Part shown: positions 23,805 through 32,625 of the stretch, one piece after another | How positions within the stretch are numbered: position 1 is the first letter of the stretch | How the letters are laid out: the number at the start of each line of letters is the position of its first letter | DNA from: RYN-230 sp963793825 | GTDB taxonomy: Bacteria; Actinomycetota; Actinomycetes; Streptosporangiales; Streptosporangiaceae | Direction of reading: 5' to 3' | Assembly: GCA_963793825.1 (NCBI GenBank) | Contig: CAWCBE010000009.1 | Coordinates: 186,001-250,000 of the forward strand | DNA: 64,000 bases | The notes under the pieces: generated by a model | What the model was told of the DNA's origin: nothing | The model's input: only the letters and a program-made list of their open reading frames with translations | Database searches by the model: none | Made by a program: the position numbers and the translations under genes

Positions 23805-24166
23805 GTGTCCGCTCCCCTGCAAGTCGGTCCGCATCATGACCCGGCGCTTGGTGGGCCTGCTCGTACGTGACTCCGCACCGGCACCCGTTGAGCTCACGGT
23901 CGCGGGCACCATCATCGCAGCAGCCTGCCGGGGGTCCCCGGAGCGCCTGTCACCGCGCGCCCGCACCCGCGGGAACCCTCCACAGAGTGGCGTCATGGCG
24001 CACCACAGCCGGCTGCCCAAGATCGTGATTGACGTCCGGCCCGCAGATCACGACCGTGAGCTGGCGTTCTGGAGTGCGGCCACCGGGCGGCCGTGCCCCG
24101 CGTGCCCGCGGCTAGCGGCAGGAGGGCGGTGGCCCGGCAGGGGCAGTCATGCGGCAGGCTTGCCTC

Positions 24167-24677
24167 ATGAGTGTGCCTTTCCCGGCGCCGACGACTCCGG
24201 TGCCCACGCGCGCCGAGGTCTTCCTCGGGTACCTCGACTATTTCCGCTCCCGGCTGGTGAGCAAGCTGGAAGCCCTGCCCGACGGGGAATTGGGCCGTCA
24301 GCCGGCTGCCGTCGGGCTGGACGCCGGCCGAGTTGGTCAAGCACCTGACGTACGTGGAGCTGCGCTGGCTCGAGTGGGGCTTCGAAGGCCGCGTTGTTGC
24401 CGACCCCTGGGGCGACCGCCAGGATGGCCGCTGGCACGTCGCCCCGGACGAGACACCCGGTGAACTGGTAGCGGCGCTGCACGCACAGGCCGCACGCACC
24501 AGGACCATCGTCGAGTCGCATGACCTGGCCGACCTCGGCCAGCCGGGCGAGCGGTGGGACGGAGCGGACCCGCCAGCGCTCGAGCGGGTCTTGTTGCACC
24601 TGCTCCAGGAGTACGCCCGGCACGTCGGCCATCTCGACATCGTCAGCGAACTCGCCGGCGGCGAGACCGGAGAGTAG
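24167..24677 (+). pseudogene. DinB/DUF664-like protein, frameshifted
   Basis: The first frame from ATG 24167 gives MSVPFPAPTTPVPTRAEVFL and continues to LEALPDGELGR. From about 24295 the homology continues in another frame as SRLPSGWTPAELVKHLTYVE, then LRWLEWGFEGRVVADPWGDR, DETPGELVAALHAQAARTRT and LLHLLQEYARHVGHLDIVSE, to 24677. This is a DinB-type four-helix protein with its usual His residues (KHLTYVE, RHVGHLD). One base appears inserted, or two lost, between 24290 and 24300 (GGGCCGTCAGC). It could be a true pseudogene or a sequence error. Confidence 0.75.
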
Positions 24678-24902
24678 CGGAGGCATGCTGCCCCTGGCCG
24701 CGGAGGCGCGGGCGGGCGCGATTTCGCCAATCCCACCCGGGAGCGGGCTGGCCCGCCGACGGCCCTCGCGGCGAGGACTCCCTGGTCCGGCCCTGCAGCG
24801 CCGGAGACGTGATGGATCGCCGCCAACGCGGGGACGGGCGCGCAGCTATCGTCGTCAGCGGCAGGTGACGCCGGGTTGCCTTTCGCGCTGGGATGTACGG
24901 CC

Positions 24903-25502
24903 ATGAGTGTTAGTGACGACACATTGCGCCAGATGACGCGGGAAGAGCGGACCGCCCTGAGCCGTCGCCTGGCCGCGATCGACAGCGATCTCCCGTCGCT
25001 GAGCGCGGGGGCGGAACGACGCAGGCGATTCGTGATCCTGCTGACTGTCGCCTCGGTCGGCCTGGTCCCGTGGATTGTGCTGCTGGCGCTTACCCTGCCG
25101 CACCGCTACCTCGCGGGCCACTGGACACTGACCTGGGTTGGCTTCGACATCGTCCTGCTGAGCGGCCTCTCCCTGACGGCGTGGCTGGCGTGGCGCCGCC
25201 GGCAAGCGGTCATCATCGCTGCCATCACGACCGGGACGCTACTGACCTGCGATGCGTGGTTTGACATCACGACCTCATCAGGACGCGTCAACACCGTCAC
25301 CGCGATCGCGTCGGCCCTGGTTCTTGAGCTGCCCCTCGCGGGGCTGCTTTTCGCCGTGGCATACCACCTCCTGTGCGTCACCGTGCGCCGGGCGCAGGCC
25401 GCGGACGGCGTCCTTGATGTGCCATCCGGGCTGGTCAAGATGCCGTTGTTCGGGATGCCGGTGAAGCGGCCCGGTGAGGCACCCGCGCATCGAGGCGGCT
25501 GA
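24903..25502 (+). CDS. Multi-pass membrane protein, unknown function
   Basis: 199 aa from ATG 24903. An N-terminal charged segment (TLRQMTREERTALSRRLAAI) precedes four transmembrane helices: FVILLTVASVGLVPWIVLLA, WVGFDIVLLSGLSLTAWLAW, AVIIAAITTGTLLTCDAWFD and LELPLAGLLFAVAYHLLCVT. The CDAWFDI in the third helix is notable. Actinomycete proteins of this shape are common but uncharacterised. The end of the gene is followed by a VOC gene 97 bp on. Confidence 0.7.
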   Translation: MSVSDDTLRQMTREERTALSRRLAAIDSDLPSLSAGAERRRRFVILLTVASVGLVPWIVLLALTLPHRYLAGHWTLTWVGFDIVLLSGLSLTAWLAWRRRQAVIIAAITTGTLLTCDAWFDITTSSGRVNTVTAIASALVLELPLAGLLFAVAYHLLCVTVRRAQAADGVLDVPSGLVKMPLFGMPVKRPGEAPAHRGG

Positions 25503-25599
25503 GCAGTGGACCGACCAGTGGACCGACCAGTGGATCCCCTGGTGCGAATCAGCGGCCGACGCGCGAGGGTCACTCCTGACACAACACAAGGAGGCCGCC

Positions 25600-26271
25600 A
25601 TGAGCGTGACGGAAGTCGGCAGCAACGACGCCAGCGGGAACGCGGGCGCCAGGACCGACGACATGAAGCTCGAGGTGATCGTCATCCCCGTCTCGGATAT
25701 CGACCGCGCGAAGGAGTTCTACGGAAGCCTCGGCTGGAGACTCGACGCCGACGTCGCCGCGGGTGACGACTTCCGCCTGATCCAGTTCACCTCTCCGGGC
25801 TCCGGCTGCTCGGTCCAATTTGGCACGAACCTCACGTCGGCCGCGCCCGGTTCGGCTCAGGGCCTGTACCTGGTCGTCTCGGACATCGAGGCTGCGCGTG
25901 ACCAGCTGGCGGCGCGCGGCGTGAAAGTGGGCGAGGTGTTCCACGAGGGGACGCGGGGCGCTCGATTCCACGAGGCCGGCCGGGTCGCCGGGCCCTCGCC
26001 CAATCGCAGCAGCTACGGCTCGTTCGCCTCGTTCAGCGATCCGGACGGCAACGGCTGGCTGATCCAGGAGGTGACGACGCGACTGCCGGGCCGTATCGAC
26101 CCGGCTACGACATCCTTCGCATCGGCGAGCGATTTGGCAGCCGCGCTGCGGCGGGCCTCGGCCGCCCACGGCGAGCACGAGAAGCGCATCGGCAAGGCCG
26201 ACGCGAACTGGCCCGACTGGTACGCCGAGTACATCGTGCGCGAGCAGGCTGGCCAGGAACTGCCGTCGTAA
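25600..26271 (+). CDS. VOC-family glyoxalase-like protein with a C-terminal extension
   Basis: 223 aa from ATG 25600, with AAGGAGG at 25588-25594. The VOC part covers residues 20-165: MKLEVIVIPVSDIDRAKEFY, RLIQFTSPGSGCSVQFGTNL, LYLVVSDIEAARDQLAARGV and FASFSDPDGNGWLIQEVTTR. A C-terminal helical extension of about 55 residues ends in ADANWPDWYAEYIVREQAGQ, a tail seen in a recurring actinomycete subgroup. The substrate is unknown. A 12-bp tandem repeat (CAGTGGACCGAC, two copies and a partial) lies at 25504-25530 in the leader. Confidence 0.85.
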   Translation: MSVTEVGSNDASGNAGARTDDMKLEVIVIPVSDIDRAKEFYGSLGWRLDADVAAGDDFRLIQFTSPGSGCSVQFGTNLTSAAPGSAQGLYLVVSDIEAARDQLAARGVKVGEVFHEGTRGARFHEAGRVAGPSPNRSSYGSFASFSDPDGNGWLIQEVTTRLPGRIDPATTSFASASDLAAALRRASAAHGEHEKRIGKADANWPDWYAEYIVREQAGQELPS

Positions 26272-26466
26272 CCGAGCGCGACCTCGCTGCCCTGCCGGTG
26301 CGGGGCTCTCACTGGGTCAGCCCCCCGGAACGCGGGCCCGGGGGCTGGCGGCCGGTGATCCCGGGCGGCACGTGCGGGAGCGCTCCAGGCACAGTGCCGA
26401 CAGGACCGCCAGCCAGCGAAGCCGGTGCTGATGCGGGACCTCAGCCCGCTGCGCTGAAAGGAGAAA

Positions 26467-26730
26467 TTATTCCTCGACGAGGATTACCAGGGTTTCGGGC
26501 AGCACGCCGTCATACGCCATCGCTGCGGCCATCTTCTCCGTCTGCATCGCGGCCATGACGGCATCCATATCGGCCACGTCCATGAGTACCGCGACCTGGG
26601 ACGGGTTCTGCGGGTCAACGAACGTGCGGATGTTAGTCACCCCGAGCGGCCCGAATACCTCTTCGCGCCTCGGCGAGGAAAGCCAGTGATTCTTGTCCTT
26701 CACATCATGGTGCGCGATTACCGTCGGCAT
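26467..26730 (-). CDS. Small conserved alpha-beta protein, unknown function
   Basis: 87 aa from ATG 26730 with GGGGGG four bases upstream; the longer frame is not needed. It reads MPTVIAHHDVKDKNHWLSSP, then REEVFGPLGVTNIRTFVDPQ, NPSQVAVLMDVADMDAVMAA and KMAAAMAYDGVLPETLVILV. The layout, with DVKD near the N-terminus and a VAVLMDVADMD strand, resembles small ferredoxin-like stress proteins of actinomycetes and proteobacteria. No enzymatic motif. Confidence 0.75.
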   Translation of the reverse strand: MPTVIAHHDVKDKNHWLSSPRREEVFGPLGVTNIRTFVDPQNPSQVAVLMDVADMDAVMAAMQTEKMAAAMAYDGVLPETLVILVEE

Positions 26731-26830
26731 GGTCCCCCCAGGTTTCATGTGGCCAGCGGTTAAGGCTGGCGTCGCTGACGCTACACCCATATGCTTCTGT
26801 TTTGAACCCGCTGGGCCCTCGCGCATTCGG

Positions 26831-26944
26831 TTAGTTCGCAATCCACGCCAGCATGGACAATTCGGCTCGTATCGGAAATTCTTCGATCGCCTTGAGTGCC
26901 GCGCCGAGCCGCTCTTGGATTTGTCCGCGCGGATTAGCGCTCAT
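26831..26944 (-). CDS. Possible 37-aa ORF
   Basis: It reads MSANPRGQIQERLGAALKAI, then EEFPIRAELSMLAWIAN to a TAA. GC at the third codon position is lower than in neighbours (TCG, ATT, AAT) and the site before the ATG is poor. It might be the leftover end of a lost gene. It lies between the 26467-26730 gene and the minisatellite. Weak support. Confidence 0.25.
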   Translation of the reverse strand: MSANPRGQIQERLGAALKAIEEFPIRAELSMLAWIAN

Positions 26945-27069
26945 CCCCCGGCGGCGCACCTGGGCGCACCTGTATGCGGCCCCGCCCCCGCCCCTGACCG
27001 AACACCGCTCGCCAGGGCCAGGCCGGCTGCCGCGGCCATCGGCATCCATCCGCGCACCGCCCCGCACAC

Positions 27070-27340
27070 GCACCGCGCCGCACGCACCGCGCCGCACGCA
27101 CCGCGCCGCACCGCCCGCGCCGCACCGCCCGCGCCGCACCGCCCGCGCCGCACCGCCCGCGCCGCACCGCCCGCGCCGCACCGCCCGCGCCGCACCGCCC
27201 GCGCCGCACCGCCCGCGCCGCACCGCCCGCGCCGCACCGCCCGCGCCGCACCGCCCGCGCCGCACCGCCCGCGCCGCACCGCCCGCGCCGCACCGCCCGC
27301 ACCGCACCGCCCGCGCCGCACCGCCCGCGCCGCACCGCCC
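27070..27340. repeat. 14-bp minisatellite upstream of arsR
   Basis: At least 16 consecutive units of GCCGCACCGCCCGC (27105-27328; only the 15th has a G-to-A change) are preceded by about three units of the variant CACGCACCGCGCCG and followed by degenerate CCGCACCGC copies to about 27370. All bases on one strand are C, G or A with no T, a marked strand skew. Because 14 is not a multiple of three, every frame stays open, which yields several false long ORFs here. No gene is supported in this array. Confidence 0.92.
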
Positions 27341-27369
27341 CGCACCGCACCGCCCCGCACCGCACCGCA

Positions 27370-27407
27370 CCGACAAACTAAGCATGCTTGACAAAATAAA
27401 TTGTCGG
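27370..27407. promoter_or_regulatory. Operator/promoter of the arsR-SRPBCC pair
   Basis: An AT-rich island bounded by the inverted arms CCGACAA (27370-27376) and TTGTCGG (27401-27407). Inside lie the perfect palindrome AAGCATGCTT (27380-27389) and a second inverted pair, GACAA...TTGTC. A TTGACA (27388-27393) could be the -35 element. It ends 15 bp before the ArsR ATG, as expected for autoregulation. Confidence 0.65.
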
Positions 27408-27422
27408 TGAAACAGTACAGCC

Positions 27423-28016
27423 ATGCACGATGTGACCGTGATCGACGACCCCGCAGCCGCCGAGGCCTCGCTGGATCCGATCCGCGCCCGCCTGCTCGCC
27501 GAGCTGGCGCAGCCAGGGTCGGCCAGCACCCTCGCGGCGCGCGTCGGGCTCACCCGCCAGAAGGCCAACTACCACCTGCGTGCGCTGGAGCGTCATGGCC
27601 TGGTCGAGCTGGTCGAGGAACGGCGGAAAGGCAACTGCACCGAGCGCGTGCTCCAGGCCACCGCCGCGTCGTACGTGATCTCGCCGGCCGCGCTGTCCGC
27701 GGTCGCGCCAGATCCGGCCCGCGAGCCAGACCAGCGGTCGGCGCGCTGGCTGCTCGCGGTCGCCGGGCGGCTGGTCCGGGAGGTCGGCGAGCTGATCACC
27801 CGGTCGAGCGCCGCCGGAAAGCCGCTGGCGACCCTCGGCATCGACAGTGAGGTCCGCTTCGCCTCCGCCCAGGACCGTGCCGCGTTCGCCGCCGAGCTAG
27901 CCGAGGCCGTGAACGGGCTGGTCGCCCGCTACCACAACGAGAACGCGCCCGGTGGCCGTGACCACCGGTTCGTCGTCGCACTCCATCCCAAGATCACTAA
28001 GGAGACCAGGCCATGA
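27423..28016 (+). CDS. ArsR-family (helix-turn-helix) transcriptional regulator
   Basis: 197 aa. The winged helix is near the N-terminus: ASLDPIRARLLAELAQPGSA, then LAARVGLTRQKANYHLRALE (recognition helix) and RHGLVELVEERRKGNCTERV, in the style of ArsR_5/HTH_20 proteins. A longer C-terminal effector region follows (FASAQDRAAFAAELAEAVNG). No metal-binding Cys cluster. The stop overlaps the start of the SRPBCC gene by ATGA, so the pair is one operon. Confidence 0.9.
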   Translation: MHDVTVIDDPAAAEASLDPIRARLLAELAQPGSASTLAARVGLTRQKANYHLRALERHGLVELVEERRKGNCTERVLQATAASYVISPAALSAVAPDPAREPDQRSARWLLAVAGRLVREVGELITRSSAAGKPLATLGIDSEVRFASAQDRAAFAAELAEAVNGLVARYHNENAPGGRDHRFVVALHPKITKETRP

Positions 28017-28744
28017 GCCGTCCATTCGAGATCACCCGCGAGATCGACCTGCCCGCCGCCCCGGACGACGTCTGGACCGCGATCACCGCCGACACAGCCG
28101 CCTGGCAGTTCCCGACGGGCATGGAGATCCCCGCGGGTGCCTCCCCGCCCGCCGGGGCGCCCATCCAGACCTGGGACCCGCCGCACCGCCTGGTGATCCG
28201 GATGGAGTCCCCCGACGGGACCTTCAACGCCCTGGACTACGCGATCGAGGCCCGTGGCGGCGGGACCGCGCACCTGCGCTACGTGCACAGCGGCATCCTG
28301 GCCGACGGCTGGGAGGACCAGTACGACGCCATCGGCGGGCACACGGACTTCTACCTGCACACGCTCGGCCAGTACCTGGAGCACTTCAACGGCCGCCAGG
28401 TCACCTACGTCGGGCAGCCGTCGGCGGGGATCGAGGGCCCGAAGGAGGCGGGAGCGCCGGGGGCCATGGAGGTGCTGCGCGCAGCGCTCGGCCTCAGCGA
28501 CCAGGCCGCAGCAGGCGACGCCGTCCATGCCGATCTCGGCGGCGCGGGCACGCTCGACGGAGTCATCGACTACCTGACGCCGGAGTTCATCGGCGTGCGG
28601 ACGTCGGACAGCCTCTACCGCTTCTTCGGGCGCAACCATTTCGGCGGCGTGGTCGGGATGAGCGCGCACGTGTTCCGCGACGACGTGGATGCGGCGGCCA
28701 CCGAGGCGGCGCTCAAGAGCTGGCTGGACTCCGTGTACGCCTGA
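28013..28744 (+). CDS. SRPBCC-domain protein
   Basis: 243 aa. SRPBCC/AHSA1 pattern: FEITREIDLPAAPDDVWTAI, then TAAWQFPTGMEIPAG, DPPHRLVIRMESPDGTFNAL and HLRYVHSGILADGWEDQYDA. The C-terminal hydrophobic helix is GGHTDFYLHTLGQYLEHFNG. About 80 extra residues at the end (DLGGAGTLDGVIDYLTPEFI) form a second, shorter helix-grip-like part. Ligand unknown. It is coupled to the upstream ArsR and ends before a two-way terminator. Confidence 0.88.
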   Translation: MSRPFEITREIDLPAAPDDVWTAITADTAAWQFPTGMEIPAGASPPAGAPIQTWDPPHRLVIRMESPDGTFNALDYAIEARGGGTAHLRYVHSGILADGWEDQYDAIGGHTDFYLHTLGQYLEHFNGRQVTYVGQPSAGIEGPKEAGAPGAMEVLRAALGLSDQAAAGDAVHADLGGAGTLDGVIDYLTPEFIGVRTSDSLYRFFGRNHFGGVVGMSAHVFRDDVDAAATEAALKSWLDSVYA

Positions 28745-28769
28745 CAGTGCCGCAGCCGGGCAAGCCGAC

Positions 28770-28800
28770 CGCCCCGGCCGGGTCGTGACCGGCCGGGGCG
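28770..28800. terminator. Bidirectional hairpin terminator
   Basis: CGCCCCGGCCGG (28770-28781) pairs perfectly with CCGGCCGGGGCG (28789-28800) around a 7-nt loop. It lies between the convergent SRPBCC and LLM genes. There is no T-run, as is common for actinomycete terminators. Confidence 0.7.
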
Positions 28801-28808
28801 GCCGGCTT

Positions 28809-29733
28809 TCAGCCGGCGGCGAGCCTGCTCAGCAGGGCCCTGGTCGCGCTCCTGCTGCCGCCGGGGTCATCCCTGACCGGGAAGATGACGGGCCAGAATT
28901 CCGTGACGCCCAGGACGTCCAGCCGCTCGAGCTGCTTTTCGATCTGGGCTTCGGTGCCGGTGACAGCCAGGGCACCGGGCGATGCCACCTCCTCGCGGGC
29001 CAGCAGCCTCTGGTAGTTCTCCAGCCCCGCGTACCGGGCGAACACCTCGTCGGCGGCGCGCAGGGCGGCACCGGGCTCGTCACACACCGCCACCGGCAGC
29101 GCGGCCACTACCCGCGGCGCCAGGCCTGGCTGCCGCCGCCCGCACCTGCGGGACAATGTCCTCACCGAGGGTGCGCGGGCCTGCCAGCCAGGTCACCACG
29201 CCGTCGGCGAGTTCCCCCGCGGCCCGCACCATCAACGGCGAAAGCGCGCCGACCAGCACCGGCACGGGGCTGGTACCCGGCACGGTAAAGCCCCCGTCCA
29301 CCCGGTAGAACTCGCCCCGGTAGCGGACATGGCCCTCGCGCAGCAGCGGTACCAGCACCGAGAGGTACTCGCGCATGTGCGCGGCGGGCCGCGCGTAGCT
29401 GATCCCGTGCAGATCCTCGATGACCGGGCGGTGCGACACGCCCACCCCGAGCGTCAGCCTGCCGCCGCAGAACGCCTGGGTGGTCGCCGCCTGCTGGGCG
29501 AGCGCCAGCGGATGCCGCGGATACGTCGGCACGATCCCCACGCCCAGGTCCACCCGGCCGGTCCGGGCGCCCGCCACGGCCAGGACGTCCAGCGCATCCA
29601 CCCCGCGGGAGAAATGCACGCACCAGGCCGAACGGAACCCGTCCGTCTCCGCGGCCACCGCGTCAGCCACGATGTCGTGCGGGGTCATGGGCGTGCCGAC
29701 CGCCTCACCGCCGATGCCCAGCGCGATCCGCAT
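28809..29733 (-). pseudogene. LLM-class F420-dependent oxidoreductase, frameshifted
   Basis: The first frame from ATG 29733 reads MRIALGIGGEAVGTPMTPHD, RVDLGVGIVPTYPRHPLALA, RLTLGVGVSHRPVIEDLHGI and VPVLVGALSPLMVRAAGELA to GEDIVPQVRAAAARPG near 29115. The family sequence continues in the other frame as LAPRVVAALPVAVCDEPGAA, FARYAGLENYQRLLAREEVA and LDVLGVTEFWPVIFPVRDD to 28809. A single-base change around 29105-29140 splits an otherwise complete LLM enzyme of about 308 aa. It is either inactivated recently or a consensus error. All barrel motifs remain on the two pieces. Confidence 0.82.
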
Positions 29734-29923
29734 GCTCAGCCGCCCCCATGCCGGCGGGCTGATGCCTTCCCCGGCAGCCCGCCCGGCCGGCCGGGTTCCC
29801 GGGCGCCCGCGCAGAACCCGAACGTAGCCATGCGGTCAGCATCCAGTGGCGGCCGGGCGCCAGCAACGTCACGCCGAGGCGAAACCCGCCACCGCGCTCA
29901 CCCGCAGATGGCAGGCCCGCTGC

Positions 29924-30901
29924 TCACGTCGGCTCGCCGCTTTCCCGGAGTCGCTGGCTGCCGAGTTCCGCATGCATGGCGTGCATGTCGCAGTACGCGC
30001 GGGGCGTGACGCCGAACCGGCCGCGGAACTCGCTGATGAAGTGCGAGACGCTGGCGTATCCCACCTCTTTGGAGACCCGGGCCACGGCCAGGTTCCCGTC
30101 CACGAGCAGCTCGCGGGCACGATCCAGGCGCATCTCCTTGAGGAACTGGTACGGGGACCGGCCGGTGACGTCCCGGAACAGGTGGGCGAACGCCGAGGGG
30201 CTCAGGCTGACCTGCTCGGCCATGTCGGCAACGGTCAGCGGCTCGGACAGGTGAGCCCGGACATAGTCGAGCACGGCGGACACCGGGTTGGTGGCCGCCT
30301 GCGCCGCGGCGATGGCCAGCAGCTGGGCGAACTGCTCACGCTGCAGCACCCGGTACACCATCTCCTGCAGGTACAGCGGGGCCAGCACCCTCCGGTCCGC
30401 GTCCGTGCCCACCGCGCGCAGGAACCGCAGCACCACCCCGAGCAGTTCCTGGTCGAGGGCCGACACCAGGGCCGGGCGGCCAGCCGCCCCGGCCTCGCCG
30501 TCCCGGGACCGGAACGCGGTGGTCCGGCGCTCCAGCATGTCGCTGGACACCCGGCGGACCAGGGCTGGCTCGATCTGCAGCACGAAGGACAGGAAGGGGC
30601 GGCTCGGTGACGCTTCCAGGATCTCGGCCTGGAAGTGCAGGTGGCTGCTCAGCACCAGGTAGTGGAACGGGTCGTACAGGTAGGTCTCGCCGTTGACGGT
30701 CACCGCCTTGCGGCCCTGGGCCACGATGCACAGGGACAGCGACTGGATCTCCTCCCAGCTCGGCCCGGCCGGCGCGGTGAACCGGTAGATCGTCAGGCCC
30801 GGCCAGGCCCCGGCGTTGGCCCCCACGGCCGGCGCACGGGCAGCGAGTTCGGCGATCAGGTCGCCCGATGTCACCGGCCGTTCGAGCTGCCCAGAACTCA
30901 T
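29924..30901 (-). CDS. AraC-family regulator with AraC_N-type sensor domain
   Basis: 325 aa from ATG 30901 (AGGAGG upstream). The N-terminal cupin-like sensor contains LTIYRFTAPAGPSWEEIQSL, SLCIVAQGRKAVTVNGETYL and YDPFHYLVLSSHLHFQAEIL, the layout of the AraC_N/RmpA-like group that often controls aldehyde, alcohol or monooxygenase genes. C-terminal double HTH: AVLDYVRAHLSEPLTVADMA, SPSAFAHLFRDVTGRSPYQF and VSKEVGYASVSHFISEFRGR. Divergent from the monooxygenase cluster across a 190-bp region; it is the best candidate for its regulator. Confidence 0.92.
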   Translation of the reverse strand: MSSGQLERPVTSGDLIAELAARAPAVGANAGAWPGLTIYRFTAPAGPSWEEIQSLSLCIVAQGRKAVTVNGETYLYDPFHYLVLSSHLHFQAEILEASPSRPFLSFVLQIEPALVRRVSSDMLERRTTAFRSRDGEAGAAGRPALVSALDQELLGVVLRFLRAVGTDADRRVLAPLYLQEMVYRVLQREQFAQLLAIAAAQAATNPVSAVLDYVRAHLSEPLTVADMAEQVSLSPSAFAHLFRDVTGRSPYQFLKEMRLDRARELLVDGNLAVARVSKEVGYASVSHFISEFRGRFGVTPRAYCDMHAMHAELGSQRLRESGEPT

Positions 30902-31039
30902 CGCGATGCCTCCTCGCCCGCTCAGCACCAGCATGCGCTACCGGGGCGGCCTGGCGGAATGGGCAAGAGCTCAGCAGAAAGTCGCTATGCCAGGGCATGG
31001 CTGTCCCGGCGCAGCGATGACAGAGTCACCAGAACGTGA

Positions 31040-31052
31040 CCTGTGCCACAGG
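31040..31052. promoter_or_regulatory. Palindrome in the AraC/monooxygenase divergent promoter
   Basis: CCTGTGCCACAGG is a perfect 13-bp palindrome, 40 bp before the DJ-1/PfpI start and 139 bp from the AraC start. It may be an operator for the cluster; AraC sites are more often direct repeats, so another regulator is also possible. Confidence 0.4.
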
Positions 31053-31092
31053 ACACTGACCCAGGACGACGCCCTCGCCGTGGAGGTAGCCG

Positions 31093-32124
31093 ATGACCCG
31101 GATTGCGTACCTGGTGACCAGTGCACGGGAGATGACTCTCGTGGACGGGACACCGCACCCGACCGGCTATTTCGCGGAGGAGGCGCTCAAGCCCTATCAG
31201 CGTTTCGCCGCGGCTGGCCTGGACGTCACCGTGATCACCCCGGATGGCCAGCCGCCCTATGCGGACCCGTACGGCTTGTCCTGGTTCTTCCACTATCCGG
31301 AGGAGGACAAGGACTACCTGGCCTCGGTAGTCCGGACGTTCGCCCACGACGTGGACGACATCCGGATCACCCTGCACCAGAACACGGAGCTGGGCCTGGC
31401 CGCCGCGCGGCGGGTGGCCGCCCGGCTCGAATCCCGCGGTAACAGCCCCGCGCAGGCGCACCGGATCGTCAGCGCGGCCGCCAAGCGGGCCTGGCGGCAG
31501 GACCGGCAGTTCGCCGAGGTGCTGGCCGAGGACGGTTCGCATGGGCTGACCCTGGAGGAGATCCAGGCCGAGGTCGACGCCCAGCGCGCGGACAGCGAGC
31601 GGCTCGCGGCCGAGCGGCTCGCCACGCTGCAGGCCATCCCGGGCTTCCAGCACCCGGTGGCGCTGTCCTCGCTCAGCGACGCGGAGCTGGCCGGGTTCGA
31701 CGCGGTGTTCGCGCCGGGCGGGCACGGCCCCATGGTCAACCTGGCCGGCCACCCCGACGTCGGCCGGCTGCTCGTGGCGCTGCACAGCAAGTCCGCGCCG
31801 ATCGCGGCGCTGTGCCACGGCCCGGCCATGCTGCTGTCCGCACCGGAACGCGCCGACGGGCAGTGGCTGTTCGACGGTTACCGGCTGACCTGCTTCACCG
31901 ACGAGGAGGAAGTCCAGACCGAGGTCGGGCTGCTCGGGATGTCCTGGTTCCTGGACACCGCGCTGAAGAACGCGGGCGCCGTATTCGACGATGGCCCGGC
32001 GGCGTGGGTCTCCCATGTGGTGGCCGACCGCAACCTCATCACCGGGCAGAACCCAGGATCGACCGAGGCGACCGCGGACGCGGTCATCAAGGTCCTGCGG
32101 GCTCCGGCCCGTGCCGCCGCCTGA
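31093..32124 (+). CDS. DJ-1/PfpI-family protein (HchA-like)
   Basis: 343 aa, larger than usual DJ-1 proteins (about 190-290). The Rossmann-like core is RIAYLVTSAREMTL, YFAEEALKPYQRFAAAGLDV and TVITPDGQPPYADPYGLSWF. After a helical insertion of about 110 residues (AAARRVAARLESRGNSPAQA to LEEIQAEVDAQRADSERLAA) come the strand FDAVFAPGGHGPMVNLAGHP and the nucleophile elbow SAPIAALCHGPAMLL with the reactive Cys. Related proteins are glyoxalases or chaperones/deglycases that handle reactive carbonyls, which fits a role beside an oxygenase producing reactive epoxides or aldehydes (inference). GGAGG site 6 nt before the ATG. First gene of the cluster. Confidence 0.85.
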   Translation: MTRIAYLVTSAREMTLVDGTPHPTGYFAEEALKPYQRFAAAGLDVTVITPDGQPPYADPYGLSWFFHYPEEDKDYLASVVRTFAHDVDDIRITLHQNTELGLAAARRVAARLESRGNSPAQAHRIVSAAAKRAWRQDRQFAEVLAEDGSHGLTLEEIQAEVDAQRADSERLAAERLATLQAIPGFQHPVALSSLSDAELAGFDAVFAPGGHGPMVNLAGHPDVGRLLVALHSKSAPIAALCHGPAMLLSAPERADGQWLFDGYRLTCFTDEEEVQTEVGLLGMSWFLDTALKNAGAVFDDGPAAWVSHVVADRNLITGQNPGSTEATADAVIKVLRAPARAAA

Positions 32125-32144
32125 GCATCGAGGAGTTGCCCCAC

Positions 32145-32615
32145 ATGGCCAGCATTCCGACCGAGACCGTGCCCGGCCCCGTCCAGGCCAGCAGCCCCGC
32201 CGCGACGGTGCAGGCCTTCCTGGACGCCTTCGCCCGCCGTGACGTGGCCGCCGCACTGGCCGTCGTGGACCCGCAGGCGGCGGTCACCATCCACCCGCTC
32301 GGTGTCCGCGCGGCCGGCCGCGACGCGCTGCGGACCGTGCTGGATGACCTGATCCGGGCGTTCCCCGACCTGCTGGTGACCACCGGCCGGCTCATCACTA
32401 CCGGTGCGGTGGTGACCGCGCTGGTCAAGGTGGAAGGCACCCAGGCGGCGGACTACGCCGGTGCCATCAACCAGGAGAAGCACCTGGACATCGACCAGGC
32501 CTGGCGCTTCTCCCTGACCGGTGGCCTGATCACCGGCGTCACCGCGTACTGGTGCCAGCAGCAGCTGTACCGGCGGCTCGCTGTCAAGCGCTTCGACGCG
32601 ATCGCCATCGCCTGA
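32145..32615 (+). CDS. SnoaL-like (NTF2-fold) protein
   Basis: 156 aa from ATG 32145. NTF2-like pattern: ATVQAFLDAFARRDVAAALA, VVDPQAAVTIHPLGVRAAGR, DLIRAFPDLLVTTGRLITTG and DIDQAWRFSLTGGLITGVTA ending YWCQQQLYRRL. SnoaL-type folds are small cyclases, hydrolases or ligand binders. It is 20 bp after the DJ-1 gene and 10 bp before a second NTF2-fold gene, so one operon. It may act on an oxygenated product; function not established. Confidence 0.8.
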   Translation: MASIPTETVPGPVQASSPAATVQAFLDAFARRDVAAALAVVDPQAAVTIHPLGVRAAGRDALRTVLDDLIRAFPDLLVTTGRLITTGAVVTALVKVEGTQAADYAGAINQEKHLDIDQAWRFSLTGGLITGVTAYWCQQQLYRRLAVKRFDAIAIA

Positions 32616-32625
32616 GGAGATCCTG

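Noticed and set aside
27070..27340. CRISPR array
   Set aside because: Units are adjacent 14-mers with no unique spacers, so it is a minisatellite.
26831..27568. 245-aa minus-strand and 185/232-aa plus-strand ORFs over the minisatellite
   Set aside because: The 14-bp repeat keeps all frames open. The peptides are pure repeat (RRTARAAPP-type), with no real start or family match. Only the 37-aa piece at 26831-26944 was kept as weak.
30985..32256. 423-aa minus-strand ORF
   Set aside because: Antisense to the DJ-1/PfpI gene and low-complexity.
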